64,000 nucleotides of DNA from Mikania micrantha (lineage: Eukaryota > Streptophyta > Magnoliopsida > Asterales > Asteraceae), in the NCBI GenBank assembly GCA_009363875.1, contig CM018690.1, positions 38,383,445 through 38,447,444 of the forward strand. The letters are read 5' to 3'. Made by a program: the position numbers and the translations under genes. Of this stretch, positions 10,872 through 22,095 are shown piece by piece (the first letter of the stretch is position 1; each line of letters starts with the position of its first letter). Under the pieces are notes generated by a model that did no database searches, was not told the DNA's origin, and saw nothing but the letters and a program-made list of their open reading frames with translations.

Positions 10872-13612
10872 TGTAACACCCAAACTTTACACACGATTAC
10901 ACGTGTCCCATTTTTAGGTCCCAAATTAAACTTTCTCAAAAATCATGTTCGGAAGCGTGAAATTAACATTTCATGATTTAAACACACTTAATTTCAAATC
11001 ATTTACATTTATGGTTAATAAAAACTGGTGTGTTTAAGTTTAATACTACCACATACTTTACATAACGTTTGGTTCTGCTTCACAACGTGCCCGATCTGAT
11101 CGCCCAATGCATATCTATCTTGACCTGTAACATCACATATAAGGTCACAATTAGTTCATATGAACTAAGTAAGTAACCCCTCCCAAAATTCCCAAAAACT
11201 TATTTAAACCCATCCACATACATATCATATGGATGTTAATCATGTTTAGATAATAATATATCATATACAAACATCAACTTGCACCCAACACATATGGTGC
11301 ATTTATTTCCCTTAGTGGGACATTTTCACAATATGAATATATTATCTAATTCAACTCTACCACCAGCACCTCTGGCTAAATTTAAAACACCAAATATACA
11401 TATATTTTATTGGCTTAACCAATTACCCACACATCTGTGGTTTCAACAATTTAACTTCCGGATTAACCGGTTATCCATACATTTGTGGTATCATACATAT
11501 ATTAAGTCTTAAGATGTTCACCAACCGGTACTTCCATCTAAGACAATTGACAGCACCTCTGTCTATCCACCATTGTGGAGTCATATTTATTTAGTCTTAA
11601 GATGTTCACCAACCGGTACTTCCATCTAAGACAATTGACAGCACCTCTGTCTATCCACCATTGTGGAGTCATATTTATTTAGTCTTAAGATGTTCACCAA
11701 CCGGTACTTCCATCTAAGACAATTGACAGCACCTCTGTCTATCCACCATTGTGGAGTCATATTTATTTAGTCTAAGATGTTCACCCACCGGTACTTCCAT
11801 CTAGACAATTGACAGCACCTCTGTCTATCCACCATTGTGGAGTCATATTTATTTAGTCTAAGATGTTCACCCACCGGTACTTCCATCTAGACAATTGACA
11901 GCACCTCTGTCTATCCACCATTGTGGAGTCATATTTATTTAGTCTAAGATGTTCACCCACCGGTACTTCCATCTAGACAATTGACAGCACCTCTGTCTAT
12001 CCACCATTGTGGAGTCATATTTATTTAGTCTAAGATGTTCACCCACCGGTACTTCCATCTAGACAATTGACAGCACCTCTGTCTATCCACCATTGTGGAG
12101 TCATATTTATTTAGTCTAAGATGTTCACCCACCGGTACTTCCATCTAGACAATTGCCAGCACCTCTGGCTATCCACCATTGTGGAGTCATAACAACAAAA
12201 TGTAAAAATACATTTTTCACAATTAAAAGTCAAGCTGAGTCATTTCTATTCGAATTGACTCTCACCATGTAATAATGTCATATATCATCAACTATTAATC
12301 ACAATAGTTTAATCAAAGTTACACTATGGTGTTCACAATCATGTACTTCCACCATAGCTATTTGTCAGCACCTCTGACTATTCACACATTTGTGATATCA
12401 TAGTCAAACACCGGCTCATCCGGCTATTCTTATGCAATCTATGTTGCATAATTAATTCAATCGTGACATAAACACATTGGAACTTAACATTTATACATTA
12501 GAGTCTATTAACTCAATTAGTTCCAATCTAGTTATGCCCATTCATTCAAATCAACCAATATATACACATCAAAATCAAGTAGACTCTTTCTACTACTTAT
12601 ATGTAATGTTACAGTAAGTTGGGTAACTTACCTGGTTCAAGCGGTTGTTCACTTCCTACAACCTCTTTTCCACTTCTGTGGCTTATCCCTTGACTTTCAC
12701 CGTCAATACCTAGTTGCATATTCACACATATACAACTATACTCAAATACATATAACACATATAATCAAGTTTAACGCACTTGACTGATTTGACTTCCTCA
12801 AAGTCAATTTATCACATAATTGACTCTATCTTACTATATTTAGTAAGTTTTAGTCAATTAACCATATCCCATGCCTTCCTTGGCATTTCATCGAATAATT
12901 GATGTTCATTATATTAGTTACGATCTTTAATCACTTTTATTATTTAATTTTTCATTTAAGATCATAACTATTAATAATTTTAAATTAATTCATCAAAATC
13001 ATCATTTAATCTATGGATTATAATCCATAATTTATTTAAAATCATATTCAACCCATTCCTACTAGTTATCACACCATGATATGGGTTTCATAACAACCGG
13101 ACATTATCCCGGCTTCAAAACGAAGATTTAACCATCAAAACAACAAGTTCTTCGTTTCTAACAATCCCTAGTTATCAACTAGGCAATAATCAATACCCAT
13201 AATCATAGTATTACAATCAAAACTAAGTTTAATCCACATAATATTAAACTAGTAGGATAAAACAAACCGTTACCTGATCTGACGGATTCCTGCGGTTCAC
13301 GACCTAGACTCACGATCTAAGCTCGTTGTTACAGATCGTTGCTCGGATTTCTCCCTCTTCTCCTTTCTTCTTCCTTCTTCTTTTTTTTTTCTTCTTTCTT
13401 TCTTCTCTCTGTTTTTTTTTCTTTCTTTCTGCGAATGATACCAACCCCCCCCCCTTTTCTTTCTTTCTGCCGCCCCATAGATATTTTAGGATTTTTTTAT
13501 TTTATTTTATTTTTTTTTGTGGCTTAACTTCATCCACGCACACATATATTATCTATTAAATTATTATTAATTAAACTTTGTTTTATAAATTTTAAACATT
13601 TTAGATGTTACA
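10872..13612 (-). mobile_element. Chimeric LTR: element A 5' LTR fused to the end of element B 3' LTR
   Basis: 10872-13297 matches LTR A (4265-6863), including an array with two fewer units. At 13294-13297 the sequence GGTT is shared by both parents, and from there to 13612 it matches the last 321 bp of LTR B (20170-20490). The rest of LTR A (about 517 bp) and the first ~1.5 kb of LTR B are missing. The fusion therefore removed the boundary between two elements. Confidence 0.85.
11508..12187. repeat. Tandem array, 8 units of 86-88 bp, in the second copy of LTR A
   Basis: GATGTTCACC recurs at 11513, 11601, 11689, 11776, 11862, 11948, 12034 and 12120. There are two 86-bp units fewer than in the left copy, with the same first (AAGAC) and last (GCCAG) unit variants. 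Confidence 0.95.
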
Positions 13613-13613
13613 A

Positions 13614-13628
13614 ATCTACCCTCCTTAT
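13614..13628 (-). other. Polypurine tract of element B
   Basis: On the minus strand AAGGAGGGTAGA abuts the LTR start at 13612, matching the position of the tract in element A. Confidence 0.65.
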
Positions 13629-13656
13629 TTAAGGTTTCGTCCCCGAAACCGCTACA

Positions 13657-16600
13657 TTAAGCAAAAAGGTAAGGGTAGAATATTTTCATCTCATCCGCCG
13701 ATTTCCAAGTATATTCTGACCCTTTCCTATGTTTCCACCTTACTTTCACTTGATCAATGGTTTTGTTACGAAGCAGCTTCACTTTATGATCAAGAATTTC
13801 AACCGGCTTTTCTACATAATTAAGTTTATCATCCACCTCAATGTCCTCAAATGGAACGTATGTAGATTCATCAGCTAAACACTTTCGTAAATATGAAACA
13901 TGAAAAGTGTTATGGATTAGCTTCAACTCCTCAGGTAGTTCTAAACGATAAGCAACATTGCCCACACGAGCTATGATTTTAAAGGGTCCAATAAACCGTG
14001 GACTCAACTTTCCTCGTTTACGAAAACGTATGACACCCTTCCACGGTGAAACTTTTAGTAACACCAAATCCCCGACCTGAAATTCAATTGGTCTTCTACG
14101 TTTATCAGCATATGATTTCTGACGGTCTTGTGCCGCCTTCAAATGAGCTCGAATTTGATCTATTTGATCATTCGTAGCTTTAACTACCTTTTTGTGTGCT
14201 AGTTCTCGTTACCCCACTTCTCCCCAACAAACAGGAGTCCGACATTTTCTTCCATAAAGCATTTCATAAGGAGGCATCCCAATGCTGGAATGATAGCTAT
14301 TGTTATACGAGAACTCTGCTAAAGGTAGATATTCATCCCAACTACCACCAAAATCAATTATACATGCTCGTAACATATCCTCAAGAGTCTGGATGGTCCT
14401 TTCACTCTGACCATCAGTTTGAGGATGATATGCTGTGCTCAACAACAGTTTTGTACCTAATTCTTCCTGAAAGTTCTTCCAAAAACGAGAAGTAAATCGA
14501 GTGTCTCGATCAGATATAATAGTCACCGGCACACCATGCCGAGACACTATTTCTTTTACATATATCTCCGCCATTTTATCGAAAGAATAGGATTCACGGA
14601 TGGGCAAGAAATGAGCACTCTTAGTTAATCTATCAACGATGACCCAAATAGCATCAAATCCCTTTCTAGTTTTAGGAAGCTTAGTAATTAGGTCCATCGT
14701 GATATGTTCCCACTTCCACAATGGAATCTCCAATGGTTGCAGTTTACCATATGGCTTTTGGTGCTCTGCTTTCACTTGCATACATGTCAAACACTTTTGA
14801 ACATATTTCACGATATCTCGCTTCATACTAGGCCACCAGTAATTAACCCGTAGGTCACTATACATTTTAGTAGCACCTGGATGAATTGAGTATTTTGATT
14901 TGTGAGCTTCTTCTAACAATACACACTTAAGTGAACAAGTGTGAGGTATCCACACTCGACCCCACCTAGTCTTTAATCCATTATTGTCTTCATCAAGGTT
15001 ATGTGCTTGCCCTTTTATTCTATCTCGTTTCCAGTTTTCTTCTTTTAATGCTTCTGTCTGAGCCTCTTTAATCTGCTCAATAAACCCTGAAGTAATCACA
15101 AGCTTCATAGCTTTTACCTTAATAGGTGAACATTCATCTTTTCTACTCAAGGCGTCAGCTACCACGTTTGCTTTCCCCGGATGATACAGAATCTCGTAAT
15201 CGTAGTCCTTGAGTAATTCTAACCACCTTCTTTGCCTCATATTCAATTCCTTCTGCGTGAAGAAATATTTCAGGCTTTTATGATATGTGAAAATCATAAA
15301 TTTCGTGCCATAGAGATAATGTCGCCATATCTTTAATGCAAACACTACCGCCGCCAATTCAAGATCGTGAGTTGGGTAAGTTGTTTCATGTATCTTCAAC
15401 TGTCGAGAGGCATAGGCTAACACCTTTCCTCTTTGCATTAGAACACACCCAAGACCCATGCTTGAAGCATCGGAGTATACCACAAGATCTTCATTGCCCT
15501 CAGGTAATGCAAGAACTGGAGCATTGGTTAATTTTTCTTTTAATAATTGAAAAGCATTATCTTGCTCCGGACCCCAACAATATTTTACGTCTTTTCGGGT
15601 TAGTTTAGTGAGTGGGGAAGATATTTTGGAGAAGTCTTGAATAAAACGTCTGTAATATCCCGCTAGACCCAAGAAACTTCTAATTTCAGTTGGTGTTTTA
15701 GGTGGAGACCACTTCATTACTGTCTCAACCTTGGAAGGATCAACAGATATACCACTTGAGTTAACCACATGACCGAGAAATTGAACTTCTCGTAACCAGA
15801 AAGCACACTTAGAAAATTTAGCATATAACTTTTCCCTACGAAGTATCATCAACATCTGAGAAAATCAAAATATCATCTATGAAAACAATTACCGATTTAT
15901 CCAACATTGGACGACACACCCGGTTCATAAGATCCATAAAAGCTGCAGGAGCATTCGTAAGTCCGAAAGGCATGACTACGAATTCATAGTGCCCATAACG
16001 AGTACGAAAAGCGGTTTTTGGCACATCTTCCTCCTTTACTTTTAATTGATGATAACCCGACCTTAGATCAATTTTAGAAAACCAACTGGCTCCTTGTAAT
16101 TGATCGAAAAGATCATCAATTCTGGGTAACGGATATTTATTCTTGATGGTAACTTTATTTAACTCCCTGTAATCAATACACATCCGAAAACTACCATCCT
16201 TCTTCTTTACAAATAAAACTGGAGCACCCCACGGTGACACACTAGGACGGATAAATCCTTTGTCAAGGAGGTCCTGCAGCTGCGTCATTAACTCTTGCAT
16301 TTCGGAAGGTGCTAACCTGTAAGGAGATTTTGCAACAGGTTTTGCTTCTGGTTTCAAGTCAATTCGAAATTCCACCTCTCTGTCTGGAGGAACACCCGGT
16401 AACTCTGTTGGAAAAACATCACTAAATTCGTTCACCACTGGCACCTCTTCCAATGTAAGTTCGTCTTTATTAGTGTCAGTAACATATGCCATGTAGGCTT
16501 TACACCCATGGATCATATAGTTCCTCGCTTTTGCATATAAACAAATAACAACGTCTCCCTTTCTTTCACCATATATCGAAATTGGTTTCCCACTTGGTGT

Positions 16601-18172
16601 TGTTAATTGTATAACCTTTCGGTTACATATAATGTTTGCATAATATTGGGACAACCAATCCATGCCTACTATAGCATCAAATTCCTTTATGACCATCGGA
16701 ATTAAATCAACATTAAAATCCTCCCCATCTACGTTTAGTAGACAGTTCTTATAGACATTGAATACTAGAAAACTCTCATTGTTAGCGACATCAATTTCTA
16801 ATGGCTTAGGCAATTTATCAACTATGAACGAAGGATGCTTAGCGAATTCAACACAAATAAAAGATCTACTAGCCCCCGAGTCAAACAAGATATGTGCAGG
16901 AATAGAATTTATTAAGAATATACTTGTTACCACATCCGGGGTAATCTTAGCCTCCTCTGCTGTAATTTGAAATGCTCTACCCTTTGGCTTCGGGGCTTCA
17001 GGCCTCTTTACCTCCTTATTGTTTCTCACTATTTCACCTCCCCTTCTAAATCCTGGATTTAGTTTTGGGCATTCACTCCTTATATGTCCAGGTTGATAAC
17101 AATTGTAGCACAAATTCACTGCACTAGGGCAATGCAAAGACGTGTGACCCGGCCTTCCACACTTAAAACATACAATCTGAGTAGCTCTACACTCTCCCGA
17201 GTGCCCTTTCCCACAAATTTTGCAACGATAGGGCTCAGTCTTGAAATTTTCTTTCTTAGAAGATGAAACAAATTTAGCCTTCTTTACTGGAGTTATTATC
17301 ACCTCAGCTTTTCGTTTTTCTCCCCTTTCAATAGATCTCAAAAGTTCCATCTCCCGTTCACGAGCCCAATTTATCAACGCTTGAAGAGTCTCACATTTAG
17401 AAGGAGTTATATACTCCCTATATTCCGCTTTAAGCATAAGATGATATCTAATTATCCAGTCCCGCTCTGTTCGTAAGAGATCAGTGCAGAACTTAGCCCT
17501 ATCAAAGAACATTCCAGTGATTTGATCAATAGATTCATCTTTTTGCCTCATGGTAAGAAATTCTTCCTTTATTTTGTCGATTGCTGACTGTGGGCAAAAG
17601 TGTTGCAGGAACATTGCTTTGAAATCCTGCCACATCATTGCCTTAACACCTTCCTTACCCTTTTCTTGCTTACGAGCATCCCACCAATCTTTAGCACGTC
17701 CTCTAAGTAGAGTAGTTGCATAAACTACTTCATCTGTGGGGTCACAGTGACTTGTTTCAAAGACAGTCTCTATTCCAGATATCCATCGGTGACTCTCCAA
17801 TGGATCAATCTCACCCTGAAACTCATTCGGTTTACATACCATGAAGTCTTTGTAACTTGCCCTCTTTGTCTCCTTTTCATTTATTTTCTTTGCTTGATTC
17901 GTTTCTTTCTCATTCGTCCCCTCATTCAAACTTGAGCTACCCTTGGATAACTGTTGTTGAATTATTGTTCTCATCTTCTCGAGAAAGTGTGGAATCGTAG
18001 CTTCGAACGCTTTTGCTACTTCCTCTGAAATCTGCTTCCTGGTTTCCTCCTTTAATAATCCAGCTACACCTTCACCATTATGTGAAGACTCATTATCTTC
18101 ACTTTCGTATCCTTCCACAATTTTTGGTATTTCTCCACCTTCAGCCATAATCTTCAGCTGAAATTTTCCCAT
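13657..18172 (-). pseudogene. Element B gag-pol polyprotein (Ty3/gypsy, chromovirus-like), broken
   Basis: Open segments are 15836-18172 (778 aa), 14209-15855 (548 aa) and 13657-14142 (161 aa). The first has a gag core (WWDARKQEKG region), three zinc knuckles (CX2CX3HX3C, then two CX2CX4HX4C), the protease motif FDSGASRSF and RT up to FIDDILIFS. The second resumes in another frame at LRREKLYAKF, so roughly 15 residues after the RT catalytic DD are deleted with a frameshift. RNase H reads FTYHKSL where relatives have FTDHKSL, losing a catalytic Asp. Integrase keeps its HHCC and acidic residues. A TAA at 14209-14211 (Gln in relatives) separates the last segment, which carries the GPF and chromodomain-like tail. 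The element cannot make a working polyprotein. The ATG at 18172 follows a 455-nt leader; a second Met eight codons on is an equally good start. Confidence 0.9.
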
Positions 18173-18626
18173 ATTAGGGTCTACATATTTTATAGATGCA
18201 TATATTTTTTATCACCACTTTCTTGCTATATTAATTTAACACCATTCATTAATATTTAACATCCATTTAATCACCACTATGTTAACGCCACAATATATGC
18301 ATTATCATAATGCTTTCATAAATTTAATTATATTCACCTCAACGTAATAACGCTTAATACTTTAGAACGATGATCATAAATTACCTGAGCGACATATATA
18401 AATCATAACACTGGCCAGGTGTGATGATTAATATACTTCATTCACGTAATTATATTCACATTATTCTAACGTATCAAATGTTATACCAAGATTAAATCAA
18501 CATACCTGTAAGCTCATGCAATATTTTTGGAACGTCTCGGATCAAGTTTCACCCTTCCAATTTACGAGCACAAAATGTTTGAGTTTAAGTATCTTTAAAC
18601 CCAATACTTAAGTCTCTCAAACCAGT

Positions 18627-18638
18627 GCTCTAATACCA
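18627..18638 (-). other. Primer binding site of element B
   Basis: The minus-strand reading TGGTATTAGAGC differs by one base from the initiator tRNA-Met site seen in elements A and C. It lies 4 nt from the LTR edge. Confidence 0.8.
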
Positions 18639-19109
18639 AACTTGTAACACCCACTTTATAATAGTTTTATTTAAAACAATTGCGGAAATTATGGTCCCAG
18701 ATTTTTCAAAATTTCAGCATGACCCGTACTAAAATGTTGATTTCCTTACAAAATAAACACATTTAAAACCAGTAATCCACACAACAAACTATTAACACTA
18801 TACTAATTTATGTTATAGTAACTAGTACTATTTGATAACCACACTATAGATAACACCGACACGTTATAACTATTTACCAAAAACATTTACCCACAGGTCA
18901 TGCGAAACATTAGATAACCGATCCGAGACTCGTTCCGTTCCTTATTGCATTGGAGCTTTACCTACAATTATCACCCACCATTTTTTTAAATTAGCAAAAC
19001 GCTAAGTAAGTAATCAATGCGACCATATTTGTACAAAATAATAGTTGTCACCACCCGCGTTAATTAATACTTGCCACCATTTTATTTAAACTGACATTAG
19101 TCAGAGTCC

Positions 19110-19310
19110 ACCATCCACCATCCACCATATAGTAAGAGAAATCATCTCTTACATAACCACCATATAATAGGATTACTACCACCATGAGTAAGATATAAAT
19201 CTTACTTTTTCCACTATAATGAAGGTATAAACTTTTTATTTTGCCACCATAAGGAAAATAAATTTCCACCACCATAATAGAGGTGTATCCTCTATTTAAC
19301 CACCATATAT
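19110..19310. repeat. CCACCAT-separated hairpin series in LTR B
   Basis: Successive stems are GTAAGAG/CTCTTAC, AGTAAGAT/ATCTTACT, GGAAA/TTTCC and AATAGAGG/CCTCTATT. They are separated by near-constant CCACCAT linkers, and stem sequences differ while pairing is kept. Confidence 0.7.
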
Positions 19311-19627
19311 TTTATAAACTACTATGAATCCACCATATATATATTCCACGTGTATTCTACTATATGTATACACTAATCTTGTTTATTCATTATTAGTAAA
19401 ACCACCATAATTCTAACCCACCATATAAACACACGACTCTGCATCGAATCATGTTTACATCATTTCTCATATAGTAATCCGGTTAGATTACTTACCTCTA
19501 TTTGCAGATGATCCTGCTTGATTATCCTCTCAATTGAAATCCCGTTTTCCTGTTAAACTCTATACGGGTCAATATATTTGTATATTCGTTCAACCTTCTG
19601 TTAGAAATGTTTATATAAACATTTGAA

Positions 19628-19631
<4 letters not shown>

Positions 19632-19666
<35 letters not shown>
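19632..19666. repeat. (TA)n microsatellite
   Basis: Alternating TA run inside LTR B, ending in atttcacatatac. Confidence 0.9.
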
Positions 19667-19668
<2 letters not shown>

Positions 19669-20490
19669 CACATATACTATACTCATCCGACCCGTTTGAA
19701 TTTGTTTAACATATTTATCATATTTTGTATGATTTCTCATATTGATCACCTTTCACCCAACATTTAGGTTTCAATATTTTTAGAATAATCTTTATACTAA
19801 TTTGATCAAATTAACCCATTTGACTCGTTTAGGTTAAACTCATATTAATCTCATCATATGAGTTTTAGACAACTACAATATCTCAATTTCATCTCTATAC
19901 ATATTTTCAGATTTAGACAACAACAATCACCCCAAATGAGTCATTTTTCTCATCTCACTCTTATGAACCCTAACATGGGTTCCTTTACAACCATCATGAT
20001 CCATACCACAAGGAATGTTTAAAACATACCAAAACAACTATTCACAAGTTTAGGATCACATAACTACTCAAAACTCAACCCAATGTCACGTTTCTTGAAT
20101 CCTAGTTCATAACCCCCATTACATCTGTCTATAATGATTCAAGGATGAGAAAATATGATTACCTCGACTGGTTCACGACCTAGACTCACGATCTAAGCTC
20201 GTTGTTACAGATCGTTGCTCGGATTTCTCCCTCTTCTCCTTTCTTCTTCCTTCTTTTTTTTTTCTTCTTTCTTTCTTCTCTCTGTTTTTTTTTTCTTTCT
20301 TTCTGCGAATGATACCAACCCCCCCCCCCTCCCCTTTTCTTTCTTTCTGCCGCCCCATAGATATTTTAGGATTTTTTTATTTTATTTTTTTTTTTTGTGG
20401 CTTAACTTCATCCACGCACACATATATTATCTATTAAATTATTATTAATTAAACTTTGTTTTATAAATTTTAAACATTTTAGATGTTACA

Positions 20491-20513
20491 ATCAGTCGCT
20501 GTTAAAAAAAAAA
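20491..20513 (+). mobile_element. SINE-like tail fragment
   Basis: Reads TCAGTCGCTGTT then an A-run, like the GCTGTT-A(n) tails at 33901 and 35238. The body is missing, probably lost when the LTR elements joined here. Confidence 0.35.
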
Positions 20514-20700
20514 ATATAGCTTGGCTCATGACAACGACATATTAGGATTTATTAAACTGACATTGTGACAAATTAAAAGACAATAATTGACATCTTATAG
20601 TAAGAAAACAATACCCAAAGTATTAAAAAAATAAATAAATGTTAAGATTAAATATAATAGACATATAAAAAACACTAAATTTTTTCCCACGTTTGACCAT

Positions 20701-20821
20701 AACAATTTATCCGGTAAACTACTAGGAGCTCATGTAGCCTGTGCCAGATTAATCGTATTCTGGGCCGGAGCAGTGTATCTATTGAAGTGGCTCATTTCGT
20801 ACCAGATAGCCTATGTATGAA
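20701..20821 (+). pseudogene. psbC: Plastid psbC fragment (nuclear plastid DNA)
   Basis: The plus strand translates for part of its length as CP43: SGKLLGAHVA, then IVFWAGA, and after an indel VAHFVP-like codons. Several substitutions and frame changes show an old nuclear copy. It is joined directly to an rrn23 fragment that is distant from psbC on plastid genomes. Confidence 0.85.
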
Positions 20822-21026
20822 CCTAGACAACGACAGGTTCTCTGCCCCTGCGGGGATGGATCGACAGAAGTTTTGAGAATTCAAGAGAAGGTCACGGCAA
20901 GACGAGCCGTTTATTATTACGATAGGTGTCAAGTGGAAGTGCAGTGATATATGCAGCTGAGGCATCCTAACAGCCCGGTAGACTTGAACCTAGTTCCTAC
21001 ATGACCCGATCAAATCGATCGGGAAA
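20822..21026 (+). pseudogene. rrn23: Plastid 23S rRNA 3' end plus spacer (nuclear plastid DNA)
   Basis: Contains the conserved 3' end of chloroplast 23S rRNA (GGTTCTCTGCCCCTGCGGGG, then GACGAGCCGTTTATTATTAC and GATAGGTGTCAAGTGGAAGT). It continues into the spacer toward 4.5S (ACATGACCCGATC). A few substitutions are present. It has no rRNA function in the nucleus. Confidence 0.9.
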
Positions 21027-22070
21027 TACTTTTAAAAAAGTTTCATATTTCCATATATATATATATATATATATGATAATACCATATATACTACGTGAGT
21101 TAATTAGTATAAAATTATCAAGTGATTTGTAATAAATTTTATATATTATAAGACGGGTTTTTTTTTGTATAAAGTTGTATTTAAATAATAAAATAATAAT
21201 TTCATTTTTTAAACTATTGTTTTCTAAAGAGTCTTTTTACATCTTGTTTTAAAAATATTATTCTTTTATAAAAATATAGGATGATGATTGTGTATTATCC
21301 AAGTTGAATAAAAAATCAATTATTTAATAGTTCAATTTAAAAATTAACTTGGGTTTTATTTTTTTAATTATTTTATAAAAATTTACTTTTTAAATCATAT
21401 TTGTTAGTGAGTTATAAAAATTATCATCATTAGTATTATTATTATTTGTAGTATACATTATCCGGCCTTTATGCATGATCACACATGGTTACATGTACAA
21501 TTAGTGCAACAAACTTTTTATTTGATTTTTTTAACAGCAAAATTTCCCTTTTTTTTTTCTTTTTTTTTCGTCTATTACAAGACTTAAACCTTTAACCTAC
21601 TTTATAAACAAACACATTAACACTCATTGGTACTATTACGACAAATATCCTTCGGTAACTTTTTATTTGATAGGTCTAAGGTTTTAATCCTTGTTATGAT
21701 AGGTCAAAGGGTTTCTTTTGGGTTTGCTTTAGAGTTGCTATAAGTGTTTGATTTTTTAACATGAAGTATCGAACAATTAAACAGTTGGTCATGGGTGTTT
21801 GATTTTAACCTAAAGTATAAAACAATTAAACGGTTGAAATCCCGTCAAATTTAAGTAAGAGTGGCCAACCAAACGACAAGAAATTACAAGCATGAACATC
21901 GATTCTTATGAAGTACATATCAAAGTCTAGAAATACATGATGCGAGTTCACTAAGGTAAATAAAAATGATAGCATCTATGAAAATCGTCATCGCTAATAC
22001 TTATTTTAAAATTTTAATTAAACCCCCAAATATCAAATGCCAAAAGGAAGAAGACAACATTTGAAGTGAA
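21027..22070. other. AT-rich intergenic DNA
   Basis: Holds a (TA)n tract at 21052-21074 and a copy of the AT-rich repeat also seen after 3886 and 29490. An imperfect ~65-bp direct duplication lies at about 21745-21835 (gtgtttgatttt...caattaaac). No gene seen. Confidence 0.6.
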
Positions 22071-22095
22071 TCAAGTTGATGGTGTCTTGTCTTCC

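Larger units (their letters stand above)
18643..20490 (-). mobile_element. Element B 5' LTR (1.85 kb)
   Basis: Starts TGTAACACCC and ends AGATGTTACA on the plus strand. Its last 321 bp recur at 13294-13612. It contains a run of CCACCAT-led hairpins (about 19110-19310), a (TA)n tract at about 19632-19666, and pyrimidine and C-runs at 20225-20350. The matching 3' LTR survives only as that short end. Confidence 0.85.

Noticed and set aside
13326..13559. Phe/Ser-rich open frames, also at 20215-20448
   Set aside because: Generated by pyrimidine runs in LTR B.
4265..20490. One single giant LTR element
   Set aside because: There are two primer sites, two polypurine tracts, two different LTR families and non-matching outer flanks.
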